From positions 186,001 through 250,000 of the forward strand of contig CAKSBP010000001.1 in the NCBI GenBank assembly GCA_934438135.1: a stretch of 64,000 bases of DNA, read 5' to 3'. The DNA comes from an uncultured Clostridium sp. Lineage in GTDB: Bacteria > Bacillota > Clostridia > Lachnospirales > Lachnospiraceae. Positions 9,197 through 19,417 of this stretch are shown here, in pieces. A program made the position numbers and the translations under genes. The notes beneath the pieces are model-generated. The model worked only from the letters and a program-made list of their open reading frames with translations. It did not search any database and was not told the DNA's origin. How positions within the stretch are numbered: position 1 is the first letter of the stretch; every line of letters starts with the position of its first letter.

Positions 9197-9914
9197 CTTC
9201 TGCTATCCCCCAGAAACAATTTATTCTTAATTTTACGCTTCGCAGATGGGATCTGCTTATAAACAGCACACTGTTATCTTCTAAAATAACCTTATTGCTC
9301 TCAATTTTCATAATCCTTGATATATTAACTACAACACCTCGATCGATTGCAACAAAGTCATTACTTCCAATCTCCTCCATTACTAGTTTTATTGTCTTTC
9401 GTACTTTACTTTCTCCATGTATCGTCACAAATATTGTATTTTTTCGATTTTTATAAAAATACATAATATTTTTCAAATAAATTTTCTCATATCTGGAGTT
9501 TGTCTGAATGATATAATAATCATCCTGCAATTCCTTCATTTTAAAACACAATTCTTCCATGACTTTTGGAAGTTTTCTTCTCATTAGTGTCTTCGGGATA
9601 AATCTGCTTACATTTAATTCATACCCATCAACTGCAAACTCTACGTGAGAAGTCAAAAATATAATATATGACTCTGAACGGTTTTGTTTAATGATTTTAG
9701 CCAGTTTCATTCCATTGATATCCGGCATAACAATATCTAATATGTAAATATCAAAATATCTGTTTTCCTCCATATCATATATTAAATCTTTTCCTCGATC
9801 GTATAATTTAATGCTGCACTCTACCTTTAACATGTTAAAGGCTTCCACGACTAAATGATACGTACTCTCTAAAAGTTCCTTTTCATCATCTACAATCGCT
9901 ACGTTGACAAGCAT
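9171..9914 (-). CDS. LytTR-family response regulator (AgrA-like)
   Basis: A 247-residue response regulator. The receiver domain (1-125) has acidic pocket D9/D10, phospho-acceptor D60 in YILDIVMPDINGM and the conserved Lys in RFIPKTL. The C-terminal LytTR DNA-binding domain (about 140-240) includes FYKNRKNTIFVTIHGE and DRGVVVNISRIMKIE. AGGGGGG precedes the ATG. It lies 32 bases after the KS-ACP gene and overlaps the kinase gene, so it is part of the synthase transcript. Likely targets are the promoters before 7689 and 22236, but I could not find convincing LytTR direct repeats there. Confidence 0.9.
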   Translation of the reverse strand: MLVNVAIVDDEKELLESTYHLVVEAFNMLKVECSIKLYDRGKDLIYDMEENRYFDIYILDIVMPDINGMKLAKIIKQNRSESYIIFLTSHVEFAVDGYELNVSRFIPKTLMRRKLPKVMEELCFKMKELQDDYYIIQTNSRYEKIYLKNIMYFYKNRKNTIFVTIHGESKVRKTIKLVMEEIGSNDFVAIDRGVVVNISRIMKIESNKVILEDNSVLFISRSHLRSVKLRINCFWGIAEDESRLSAN

Positions 9915-9945
9915 ATTATCCCCCCTTTAGTAGATTCTCTGTATA

Positions 9946-12534
9946 TTATTCCAGTACTTTATTTATCTTTTCTGTAATTCCAGCAATGGTAGGATCTGCT
10001 ATAAAATCACCTAGTTTTAATTGTAAATTAAATATGTCATTTAATTTATTTACCAGCTGAATAGCAAGAAGAGAATGTCCTCCCATTTCATAAAAATCAT
10101 CCGTTGGTTCTACTGAATCAAGTCCCAGTATTTCTGCAAAAACAGCTGATACGCTTTCTTCTATTTCACCAGATACTGTCTCTTCTTCCTGATTTTCTGT
10201 TTCCTGCTCTGCTGCTTTCATTTCCGGTTCCACCCAATACCGTTCCCTATGGAATGGATATTGAGGGAGATTGGCCCGTCTATATGTTTTCCCTTCTTCA
10301 AGACTTGTAAAATCAATTTGTATTCCTGCACACCAAAGTTCTCCAGAGAGTCTGTATACACTCTCAATTCCATTATCGTCATCATTGTCTATAATATGTA
10401 AAATCAGAATATCAGATGCCTGATCATCTGCCAGTGTATCTGCTAATCGTCCTGCATCCATTTCAATGAATATACGATAATCCTGTTTTTTCAGGTGTTC
10501 TAATCCCTGCATCAATGCATTCTCTTTTTCCTGTGTCCAGTAGGATATAGAAGAAACCTGATCCTGCGTCATAAATTCTCCTGTGGAATTAGAATAACAT
10601 AAGATTTCTGTCTTCTGCAGTTCTATTTTTTCCATAGGTTGTTTCGTTACAATTCTCCAAGCATCTTCAAATTTCATCATACCTGACAGACAGGCAGCCA
10701 GACATTCATTTTCGCCATCTGTCACTATAGCATTTGGAACTGCTCCAAGAGTTATCCACATTTTTCCAACGGCATATTTAACAGCAAATGACATTGGATT
10801 ACTATCATATTCTACTTCTCCAGCCTGCTTTACTATTGGTAGGATTTCATCCATAATCTTTTTAAATTCAGGTATGTCTTTGTAGAAAGATTCTGCCTGC
10901 TGACGAGTAATGTTTTTATCTCCTGAAAAAACAAAAGCGGTTTTTGGATGTTCCAATACTTTCCTTGAAAAATCCGTTTTATGATTTAGTCCATCCAAAA
11001 GTTCCTGATAATTTCCGGCAGTCATAGAAATTCGATACTGAAATGGCTTTCTTCCATGTCTCAATGTATATGCCACATCAGAAAACTCTTCTTTTGTTTC
11101 TTTTCTAATAAACGCCTTCATATTCTCTACAACGTTTTCTAACTCTTCTGATGTTTTTGCTGAGAATACAAATAATTCTTTCTCATCTTTTTCATTCTCC
11201 TTTTTTGCATACTCTGCTCCCTGTCCTAAAATTACATGTGCATTGGTTCCTCCAATTCCAAAGGAAGAAATCGCACAATACAATGGACTGCCGTCTGTTT
11301 TCCACTCTTTTGTCTCTGTATTTACATAAAATCCTGTTTCTTCTATTCCTAGATGAGGATTTGCCTTTTTATAATGAAGACTCGGAACCAGTGTTTCATG
11401 TTCCAGACAAAGAACCATTTTTATCAAACTGGCCATTCCAGATGCACATTCCAAATGTCCTATATTTCCCTTTACAGAACCAATTGCAACTTTCTGTCCA
11501 TCTGTTCTTTCCGTTCCATAAACTTTCTTTATTGATTCAAATTCAATTGGATCTCCTAAGGCAGTTGCTGTACCGTGTGCTTCAATTGCAGAAATTGACT
11601 CCTTATCCAACTCAGATAATTCAAGTACGGTGGCAAGAATTTCTTCCTGCCCCTTACTTCCTGGTGCTGTATATCCAACTTTCTCTGCACCGTCATTATT
11701 AATCCCGGTTGCTTTAACAACCGCATGAATCTGATCTCCATCCTCTATAGCATCTGATAATCTCTTTAATACAACTGCTCCTACTCCGCTTCCAAATACG
11801 GTTCCCGAAGCATCTGCATCAAATGGCCTGCAATGACCATCTTTGGATAAAATCATATCCTGTTCATACTCATAACCTATTTTCTGTGGGCAGCGTACTG
11901 TAACTCCTCCAGCAAGAGCCATATCGCATTCCTGGCTGAGCAAGCTCTGGCATGCATAATGTAATGCAACTAAGGAAGATGAGCATGCTGTCTGCAACGA
12001 TAACGATGGGCCTGTTAAATCTAATTTATAGGAAACTCTGGTTGCCAGATTATCTTTATCATTAGAAATCTGCATAAAGAATTTTTCAGCACTTCCATCC
12101 ATGCTCCGGCCTTTCAATATATTATTTAATAGATAGGAATTAAACGTTCCTCCAGCAAATACTCCAACTTTTCCATCATACTGCTGCGTATCATATCCAG
12201 CATCTTCTAAGGCATGATAACAGATTTCCAAAAACAGCCTGTGCTGCGGATCCATCATTTCTGCCTCTCTTTTACTATATCCAAAAAAATCAGCAGCGAA
12301 ATAATCATAATTATCTATACAAGATGCAGCCTTTACATAATTGGGTTTTGAAAAAACCTTTTCTGGCACTCCGGCACGGCGTAATTCTTCCTCTGTAACC
12401 GGCTGAATGGATTCCACACCATTTTTTAGATTTTCCCAATACTGTTCTTTATTTTCTGCACCTGGAAACTGACACTCTAAACCAACTATTGCAATATCAA
12501 AATCGCTGACATCCATATTTTCTACATTCCTCAT
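9946..12534 (-). CDS. Polyketide synthase module KS-(decayed AT)-ACP
   Basis: An 862-residue module. Residues about 10-435 are a cis-AT-type KS with Cys184 in QTACSSSLVAL, EAHGTATALGDP and GNIGHLECASG. Residues about 530-770 align with an acyltransferase from AFVFSGDKN to the post-AT linker ANLPQYPFHRERYW. However GQGSQ has become GDKN, the GHSxGE nucleophile motif is TDGENE, and the small subdomain that carries the AFHS histidine is absent. Residues about 790-860 are an ACP (S822 in GGHSLLAIQ). No KR or DH is present, so the beta-keto group is left intact here. The ATG at 12534 follows AGAGGTGG and is preferred over the in-frame GTG at 12543. It follows the NRPS gene and should accept the thiazole intermediate. 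Confidence 0.9.
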   Translation of the reverse strand: MRNVENMDVSDFDIAIVGLECQFPGAENKEQYWENLKNGVESIQPVTEEELRRAGVPEKVFSKPNYVKAASCIDNYDYFAADFFGYSKREAEMMDPQHRLFLEICYHALEDAGYDTQQYDGKVGVFAGGTFNSYLLNNILKGRSMDGSAEKFFMQISNDKDNLATRVSYKLDLTGPSLSLQTACSSSLVALHYACQSLLSQECDMALAGGVTVRCPQKIGYEYEQDMILSKDGHCRPFDADASGTVFGSGVGAVVLKRLSDAIEDGDQIHAVVKATGINNDGAEKVGYTAPGSKGQEEILATVLELSELDKESISAIEAHGTATALGDPIEFESIKKVYGTERTDGQKVAIGSVKGNIGHLECASGMASLIKMVLCLEHETLVPSLHYKKANPHLGIEETGFYVNTETKEWKTDGSPLYCAISSFGIGGTNAHVILGQGAEYAKKENEKDEKELFVFSAKTSEELENVVENMKAFIRKETKEEFSDVAYTLRHGRKPFQYRISMTAGNYQELLDGLNHKTDFSRKVLEHPKTAFVFSGDKNITRQQAESFYKDIPEFKKIMDEILPIVKQAGEVEYDSNPMSFAVKYAVGKMWITLGAVPNAIVTDGENECLAACLSGMMKFEDAWRIVTKQPMEKIELQKTEILCYSNSTGEFMTQDQVSSISYWTQEKENALMQGLEHLKKQDYRIFIEMDAGRLADTLADDQASDILILHIIDNDDDNGIESVYRLSGELWCAGIQIDFTSLEEGKTYRRANLPQYPFHRERYWVEPEMKAAEQETENQEEETVSGEIEESVSAVFAEILGLDSVEPTDDFYEMGGHSLLAIQLVNKLNDIFNLQLKLGDFIADPTIAGITEKINKVLE

Positions 12535-12551
12535 AATGTCCACCTCTTATT

Positions 12552-15500
12552 CTATTTTTTTCTCCTTGACAGATTTTTCCTTAATGCAGCTTTTTGTGTT
12601 GCTGCTCTATTTCTAGTTTCCTCTTTCTTAACCAGCTGTTCCGTATTCTTACTCTGACTTTCCTGGTCTTTTAATTCTAAGAGATATTTTGCCAGTGCCT
12701 GAATTGTTGGTTTTTCAAAAATACGAATTACAGCAAAGTTTAATCCTGTTTTTTTCATAATCTCACGCCATGACTTTGTTATAGTAAGCGAATTAATTCC
12801 TAAATCAAAGAAACTAGTTGTTGTATTGATTCCACTAATTCCTGACTTTTCTTTAAAAATTTCATATAAGAATTTTTCCATATCATTTGCAAAGGAGATT
12901 TCGCTTTCAAGATTTTTTTCACTTTCCATCTTCGGCTGTGGAAGTGATTTATAATCAACTTTTCCAATTGGTGTAAGAGGAATCTTATCTAAGATAATAA
13001 TATGGGCTGGTATCATATAATGAGGAAGTTTTTCCCTACAAAAATCTTTTAGTTCTTCCTTAAAGTTATTTTGTTTCTTATCCTTACTTTTACTTTCATC
13101 TACTAAAATACCTCTTAGTAAATCCGTTTTGTCCGCTTTTCCTGCAAGCATTACATGAAGAAGAATATGTTTTTCATCGGCCTGTACTGCATCCATCACC
13201 TTACCCGGTTCTGATAAGGCTCCTACCTGACAGGTTCCTATATTCAAATCTGCTCCTGTTGTTTCTAACAGCTGAGACATAATTCCTGCTTCAATCAGAC
13301 AGAAGTCTCTTGCCTTCTCACCATATAATGGTTCAATTGCCGAAAGTTTTCCTACAAAGAATATACTAAATGCAGAAGAAGTATAAATTTTCTTATTCGC
13401 CTCTACATGAATATCCTCTGTTAACTTTTCTCCTTTAGAGATATAAATAAGGCTGTTGTTAAAAGGATGGTAATAATACAGTCCTTCTTCTACGCCTTCT
13501 ACACGTCCTTTTTTCACATATACATATGCCTGTACTGGATATACTGCTCCAGCAGATGCATAGGCAAAACGCTTCATACCATCAATATCAATTTTCCTCA
13601 AGCAAGATAAAAAGTCTGAAAAACGTTGAAATTCAACAGGTTCCTGAAGAAAGTTTCTCGTACTGATTCGTCCCATATAACGGCTTTCATCCACTTCAGA
13701 ACATAATGGAATAACCGTTGTATCTAATTTTTCATCTTCCTTAAAACGAAGGCTTGGATTTCCAAGCTTAAACATGAGACGTTTATGGGAATCCAAAAGC
13801 AGATCATCACTGTCTCCAATAATCTCAGAAGCAAAATCATACTCACCTTTTGTCTCTTGTTCTATTTTTTCCAGCGTATTCTCCACTACATATGCTGCAA
13901 GTGCCATATTTCCTGTATCATTCACCACTTTTTTCACAATACATCTCTGTACTTTTTTGTGACTGGTAATAACGGATTCAATTTCTCCAAGTTCAATACG
14001 GAATCCTCCGATTTTAACCTGAAAATCCTGTCTTCCTAAAAATTCAATATTTCCATCTGGAAGGAATCTTCCTAAATCTCCGGTTTTATAAATCTTCTCT
14101 CCAGTTATCGGATGTTTTACAAAAGCCTTTTCCGTCTTTTCCTTTTCTTTGTAATATCCGAGGGCTACTCCTGTCCCTCCTATGTATAGATCTCCAGCTA
14201 CCCATTCTGGACAATCCTTCTTATCTTCATTCATAACATAAAATGTCTGATTAGTAAGAGGTCTGCCATATGGTATACTGTTCCAGCTTTCTTTTACTTC
14301 CTCAATCGGATAAAAAATAGACCAGATGGAAGCTTCTGTTGCTCCTCCTAAACTAATAATCCGTGCATTTTTATCAATATTACGAATCCGCTCTGGTAAC
14401 GTTACTGGTATCCAGTCACCACTCATCATAATAAGACGCAATGATAATTTCTTTCCTAATGCTTCCAGGCTTTCAATCAGCATTTCACATAAGGAAGGAA
14501 CTGAATTCCATACCGTAACCTTGTATTTCTCTGCCATCATAATCCAATGATCTGGATTCTTTTCATTAAAAGGCTCCGGCATAACAATCGTACCACCTGC
14601 ACATAACATTCCAAAAATATCATACACGGATAAATCAAAACTTAATGATGAAATCGCAAATGCTTTATCATCCTTTGTAACATCAAACCTTTCATTGATA
14701 TCCAGTATTGTATTTAATGCTCCACGATGAGTAATTGCAACCCCTTTCGGATTTCCTGTTGAACCTGATGTATACAAAATATATGCAAGATTATCTGGTT
14801 CGTTTACAATCTCAAATTCCTGCTCCTCTTCTTCCAGAATGTCATCTTTTACATAAAATACTTCTGAATCAAGTTCCTTTGCCGCACTCTCATCATAAAC
14901 CAGAACAGCTTTTGCTCCACTATGCTCAATTATATAATTTTTACGTTTTGCTGGATATACTGGATCAATACAGACATAGGCTGCACCTGACATAACAATT
15001 CCCAGTACTGCTACGATCTGCTGCCATCCTTTATTAATGCTTACACCCACAATATCATTTGGTTTAACACCCATTTTCTGTAAACTGGATGCAATATAAG
15101 CTGCACTACGATATAGTTGATCATAAGTTACTTCCTTTTCAACTGTATAAATGGCGATTTGTTCTTTACAAGACCTTGTATTTTCAATGAACTTTGTATA
15201 CAGTACATCTTCTGAAACAGGACCCTGAGTCTGGTTATACTCCATTCTTCTTTGTTTTTGTTCTTTTGGAAGTTCCGGTTCAAGATTTACTGACCATACT
15301 TCTTCATCCACAGCTAATTTTTTCACATAATTCTGATATGTTTCAAACATATCATGAATCATATTTTCTGGAAATACTGCATCTATTGTATCCCAGTTAA
15401 ATACTAATGTTCCATTACTTTCATATACCTGATGATCCAAATATACCTGAGGTGTCTGTGAAAATGTTTCCGATTTTCCAAAGAAGTGTTCTTCTGACTG

Positions 15501-18500
15501 GAATACCATTTCCATATCACTGGATAATGCACTGGTAAAAACAACTGGCAGAAGTACTTCATTTGGCTTCTTTCCCCATTCATTACCCAGTTCTCTTAGA
15601 ACACTTATTCCACTATAGTCTTTATTCTGTAAATCAGATGCCAGCTGCTTTTGAATGCACCGAGCCTTTTGAGAAAAGGTACTGTCTTTCTGATCCTGAA
15701 TTTCTAATGGGAGCACTGATGTAAAGTCTCCAATTACCTGATTGATGTCTGGATGAATTGCAGAACGGTTAAATACAGTAAGATTTAAAGTAAAGTCTTT
15801 TGATTGTGACCAATATTTTAAAATCTGAGCGTATGCGGTAAGAATTGCCGCTGTTGGTGTTACGCTGTTTTTCATTGCTGCATTTCGGAATTTCAACCAC
15901 AATTCCTTGTCTAATACGAAACTACGATGGCTGAATTTACTATCCTTTACCTGTTTTAGTTCTACCTGCAAAGGAAGTTTTGGTGACTGTGGCATAAATG
16001 GAATTCGTTCTTCCCAGTATTTCTTTGCCTTCTGATACTTTTTCGTATTCTCATTCTCATAAAACCATGTACAATATTCTTTAAACTGTACTCCAATATC
16101 TGCAAGCTTTTCATCCAAATTATTATATAACGAAAACCACTCTTTGAAAAGAATATTAATACTCCAGATATCTGCAATCATTAAATCTATACTGAAATAT
16201 AATTTTTTTCTTACACCCAAATCGATATAATGAACATGGAATAAAGGCCACGTTTCCAAGTCTATCACTTCATTTGCAAGACTGTCTTTTATTTCATTAC
16301 ATTTTAATTCTTTCTCTGTATCTTCTTCTTTCCTTAAATCATGATATGTAATATGATATTCACCAGGATTTTCAAGTATCCTTTGTTTTCCATCCTCTGT
16401 CAGCACCGCCCTTAGCATTTCATGACGGACAATTAATTTTCCTAATGCTGCATCCATTTTCTCATAAGAATATTTTTCTGCTAAATCAATACTGAAGAAA
16501 CCATGAGCAGAAACACCACCTAATTCAAAACTTTTATTTCGTCCCATCCAATATGCATTTTGAAGCTCTGTTAAAGGAAATGCTTCATATTTATCTCCCT
16601 GGCTGGTTACCAGCTGACTTTGCTTTTCTTTTTCTTCCTGTCTCTCTTCTTTTTTATCTTCTGAGTAGTTGCTATCTATAAACTCAATCAGTTCTCCTAT
16701 GGTGCAGTCAAATAAGAATGACATTTCAATGAAAACTCCATACTCATCTTCCAAATCCTGCTTAAAAATAGAAAGATGCAGAGAATCCATTCCAAGTGCA
16801 ACCAGATTTTTGTTTCTATCCAGGCTGTCTCTCTTTATTCTTAGACATTCACAAATATATTCCATTACCTTATTTTCAATTTTTTCTGTTCTGCTTCTTC
16901 CATTTTCGTGACTATCCTTTTTTTCTAAATCATCTCCATGAATGTCTTGATATAATACTTGAAATTTATTAGCAAAATACATATTTTTACAGGATAAACG
17001 TTGTATCTTTCCACTCGGTGTTTTTGGAAGCGTATTTTCTCTCAGTAATACAATTCCTTTCACGTCCACTCCGTGGTGCTTAATTACTTCCCGCCGAATA
17101 TCCTCAATGATAGCTTCATAATCCTCTTGATTATCCTCTTTTACTTCGGTTAAAGCATATATACCTTCCTCATCCTCTGTAATATTTGCAAAGACCGCAC
17201 TATTTCCAGCTACCAGATTAGGGTTTGCTCTGCCAACGGTATATTCAATATCACCTGGATAATAATTCACACCACGTATAATAATTAAATCTTTTATTCT
17301 TCCTGTGATAAACAGATTCTTCTTAAAAATAAATCCCAAATCTCCGGTACGAAGATAGTTCTTATCACTTCCTTGTAATTTAGCCCGGAATACTTGTTTA
17401 TTAATTTCCTCTTTTTCCCAGTATCCTGGTGAATTACTTTCCGATGCAATCCAGATCTCACCAATACTATCATCACTGCATTCCTGAAATGTTTCTGGAT
17501 TCACAATGCGGATATCGACGTCTTCTTTTAATGGACCAGAACTAACACAACTTACTTTCTCATCCGCTTCTCCTGCTTCCTGTACTTTGTTTCTCTCCAG
17601 TGCTTCTTTTTTAAATGGAACTGCAATCAGCCTGTCCCATCCTTCATAACTGCCATTAATTACAGCAACAAGTGTTGTCTCGGCAAGGCCATATCCTGGT
17701 GCAATAATATCTTGTTTCCATCCACACTTTCCAAACTTTTCATTAAATTTAATCAATGTTTTTTCATGTATTGGTTCTGCCCCATTAATCGCAATATTGA
17801 CACTGGATAAATCCAATTTGGCCAAATCTGCATCTTTAATCATAGAAACACAGTGTTCAAATCCAAAATTAGGCATACCTGTAATTGTTACTTTAAAATC
17901 TGATAATGCCTGTAAAAATCTTAGAGGCTTACTGATAAAATCAAATGGATCCATAAAATACTGTCCATATCCACTATAGACTGCAATCAGTCTTCCTATA
18001 AAAATCCCCATATCATGATCATGTGGAACCCAAAGTAATCCGATGGAATTATTGTCCACACCAAACAGTTCACGCTGAATTTTCAGATTATGCATAATAT
18101 TTTTATGCGTAATCATAACTCCCTTTGGTGCTGAAGTAGAACCCGATGTATATTGAAGGTACGCCAATTCATCTCCACCATATTCTACTTCTTTGAAATC
18201 ATTTTCCGATATACCTTCTATTGTATCTGTTACAATAACCGATATTTCGGTGTCTGCTAAATTTTCCTTTATAAACTCATTTACTTTTTCAGCAGTACTG
18301 CTGTCTGTTAAAATATAATTAGAATGTGAATCCTCAATCACAGATAACAAACGCTCTATTTTATTTTTTGATATTACACTATTTAATGGAACTGCATAAA
18401 CACCTGCATAAAAGCATCCAAATAAACATGTCATAAACTCTAATCCCGTTGGATATAATAACACTGCTGTCTTAGAACTCATGCCTGTTTTTTGAAAATA

Positions 18501-18659
18501 TGCTGCCATTTTTTTTGCCTGCTGATACAGCTGTTTATATGTTAATTGGTTTTCTATTCTTTCATTTCCACTATACTTTAATTGTGTAAATACCATTTTA
18601 TTTGGTGTCTCAACTGCCCGTATTTTAAGTATATCTTGTATTGTTGTACATTCTTTCAT
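12552..18659 (-). CDS. Hybrid loading/NRPS protein: FAAL-ACP-Cy-A(Cys)-Ox-PCP
   Basis: A 2035-residue assembly-line protein. Domains: fatty acyl-AMP ligase 1-570 (LQYTSGSTSAPKGVMITH, PGYGLAETTLVAV, LRTGDLGF); ACP 596-665 (S626 in ALGMDSLHL); heterocyclisation domain 692-1120 (FPLTELQNAYWMGR; D825-x4-D830-x2-S833); adenylation domain from about 1150, split by an insertion at about 1600-1850; PCP 1925-1995 (S1957 in FDLGINSLTI). The specificity residues D1342, L1343, Y1346, N1385, M1411, S1413, L1437, I1445, W1446 and K1900 spell DLYNMSLIWK, the known cysteine code. The insertion between A8 and A10 is an FMN oxidase (SagB/nitroreductase-like; RFAYASAGAVYPVQAYVYV), as in EpoB. Predicted role: load a fatty acid, add Cys, and form a thiazole. 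ATG with AAGGGG upstream. Confidence 0.95.
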   Translation of the reverse strand: MKECTTIQDILKIRAVETPNKMVFTQLKYSGNERIENQLTYKQLYQQAKKMAAYFQKTGMSSKTAVLLYPTGLEFMTCLFGCFYAGVYAVPLNSVISKNKIERLLSVIEDSHSNYILTDSSTAEKVNEFIKENLADTEISVIVTDTIEGISENDFKEVEYGGDELAYLQYTSGSTSAPKGVMITHKNIMHNLKIQRELFGVDNNSIGLLWVPHDHDMGIFIGRLIAVYSGYGQYFMDPFDFISKPLRFLQALSDFKVTITGMPNFGFEHCVSMIKDADLAKLDLSSVNIAINGAEPIHEKTLIKFNEKFGKCGWKQDIIAPGYGLAETTLVAVINGSYEGWDRLIAVPFKKEALERNKVQEAGEADEKVSCVSSGPLKEDVDIRIVNPETFQECSDDSIGEIWIASESNSPGYWEKEEINKQVFRAKLQGSDKNYLRTGDLGFIFKKNLFITGRIKDLIIIRGVNYYPGDIEYTVGRANPNLVAGNSAVFANITEDEEGIYALTEVKEDNQEDYEAIIEDIRREVIKHHGVDVKGIVLLRENTLPKTPSGKIQRLSCKNMYFANKFQVLYQDIHGDDLEKKDSHENGRSRTEKIENKVMEYICECLRIKRDSLDRNKNLVALGMDSLHLSIFKQDLEDEYGVFIEMSFLFDCTIGELIEFIDSNYSEDKKEERQEEKEKQSQLVTSQGDKYEAFPLTELQNAYWMGRNKSFELGGVSAHGFFSIDLAEKYSYEKMDAALGKLIVRHEMLRAVLTEDGKQRILENPGEYHITYHDLRKEEDTEKELKCNEIKDSLANEVIDLETWPLFHVHYIDLGVRKKLYFSIDLMIADIWSINILFKEWFSLYNNLDEKLADIGVQFKEYCTWFYENENTKKYQKAKKYWEERIPFMPQSPKLPLQVELKQVKDSKFSHRSFVLDKELWLKFRNAAMKNSVTPTAAILTAYAQILKYWSQSKDFTLNLTVFNRSAIHPDINQVIGDFTSVLPLEIQDQKDSTFSQKARCIQKQLASDLQNKDYSGISVLRELGNEWGKKPNEVLLPVVFTSALSSDMEMVFQSEEHFFGKSETFSQTPQVYLDHQVYESNGTLVFNWDTIDAVFPENMIHDMFETYQNYVKKLAVDEEVWSVNLEPELPKEQKQRRMEYNQTQGPVSEDVLYTKFIENTRSCKEQIAIYTVEKEVTYDQLYRSAAYIASSLQKMGVKPNDIVGVSINKGWQQIVAVLGIVMSGAAYVCIDPVYPAKRKNYIIEHSGAKAVLVYDESAAKELDSEVFYVKDDILEEEEQEFEIVNEPDNLAYILYTSGSTGNPKGVAITHRGALNTILDINERFDVTKDDKAFAISSLSFDLSVYDIFGMLCAGGTIVMPEPFNEKNPDHWIMMAEKYKVTVWNSVPSLCEMLIESLEALGKKLSLRLIMMSGDWIPVTLPERIRNIDKNARIISLGGATEASIWSIFYPIEEVKESWNSIPYGRPLTNQTFYVMNEDKKDCPEWVAGDLYIGGTGVALGYYKEKEKTEKAFVKHPITGEKIYKTGDLGRFLPDGNIEFLGRQDFQVKIGGFRIELGEIESVITSHKKVQRCIVKKVVNDTGNMALAAYVVENTLEKIEQETKGEYDFASEIIGDSDDLLLDSHKRLMFKLGNPSLRFKEDEKLDTTVIPLCSEVDESRYMGRISTRNFLQEPVEFQRFSDFLSCLRKIDIDGMKRFAYASAGAVYPVQAYVYVKKGRVEGVEEGLYYYHPFNNSLIYISKGEKLTEDIHVEANKKIYTSSAFSIFFVGKLSAIEPLYGEKARDFCLIEAGIMSQLLETTGADLNIGTCQVGALSEPGKVMDAVQADEKHILLHVMLAGKADKTDLLRGILVDESKSKDKKQNNFKEELKDFCREKLPHYMIPAHIIILDKIPLTPIGKVDYKSLPQPKMESEKNLESEISFANDMEKFLYEIFKEKSGISGINTTTSFFDLGINSLTITKSWREIMKKTGLNFAVIRIFEKPTIQALAKYLLELKDQESQSKNTEQLVKKEETRNRAATQKAALRKNLSRRKK

Positions 18660-18696
18660 TTATCTTTTTCCCCTTTCTAGTATAGTAACAAGTTCC

Positions 18697-19404
18697 TTAT
18701 ATTTTATGTAATAGTATAGATTCTACTTTCTTCATAACATTTTGCCTATCACTATGAATAAAAAAATGTCCCCCGGGAAATTTGTAGAAATCGCAGCTTC
18801 CACTTGTAAATTCTGTCCATCCATCATATCCTATTTCTTCTACTTCTTTATCTTCATCACCGTAAAATATTGACATATTATTCTGCCAAATTCCTTTAGG
18901 ATGACTAAATTGATAGGATTCTACACATTGGTAATCTTTCCGGATAACTGGAAGAAAAAATTCCAACATCTCTTTATCCTCCAGCAATTCTTCTGGTGTG
19001 CCTCCCAGCGAAACAAGTTCCCTGCATAGCTGCTCATCTGGCAGATATGCTATTTTTTGTTTCTCCTGTCTATCTGGTGAAAAACGTCCTGACATAAAAA
19101 TATGTAAAGGTTTGGGATAGTGATACTCCAATATTTTGTACATAAGTTCTGTAATAATAATAGTTCCCATGCTATGTCCAAAAAAGGCATAGGAATTTTC
19201 TTCCCATTCCGATTTTAATTCTTCAAATATCAACTCTGCAATATCATCTATTGTATCCAGTAAATCTTCTTCCATACGGATTCCATGACCAGGAATTTCT
19301 ACTGGAATAATTTGAATCCGTTCATCAAAGTCGTTTGCCCACTGATGATAAAAAATAGAAGAACCACCTGCATAACTAAAACAAAACAATTTTATCTTTT
19401 TCAA
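18697..19404 (-). CDS. Type II thioesterase
   Basis: A 235-residue alpha/beta hydrolase of the GrsT/RifR family. Such enzymes clear stalled or mis-primed acyl groups from carrier proteins. It shows the N-terminal SYAGGSSIFYHQW, the nucleophile elbow FFGHSMGT (S78), the acid loop GDEDKEVEE and the catalytic His in FPGGHFFIHS. Start appears to be TTG at 19404 (AAAGGAAG six bases upstream gives MKKIKLFCFSYAGG, the usual family N-terminus). It lies 37 bases before the NRPS gene. Confidence 0.92.
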   Translation of the reverse strand: MKKIKLFCFSYAGGSSIFYHQWANDFDERIQIIPVEIPGHGIRMEEDLLDTIDDIAELIFEELKSEWEENSYAFFGHSMGTIIITELMYKILEYHYPKPLHIFMSGRFSPDRQEKQKIAYLPDEQLCRELVSLGGTPEELLEDKEMLEFFLPVIRKDYQCVESYQFSHPKGIWQNNMSIFYGDEDKEVEEIGYDGWTEFTSGSCDFYKFPGGHFFIHSDRQNVMKKVESILLHKI

Positions 19405-19417
19405 TTTTATCTTCCTT

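Noticed and set aside
11151..11702. 183-codon frame opposite the KS-ACP gene
   Set aside because: Antisense shadow of a well-supported KS domain; no RBS and no recognisable protein.
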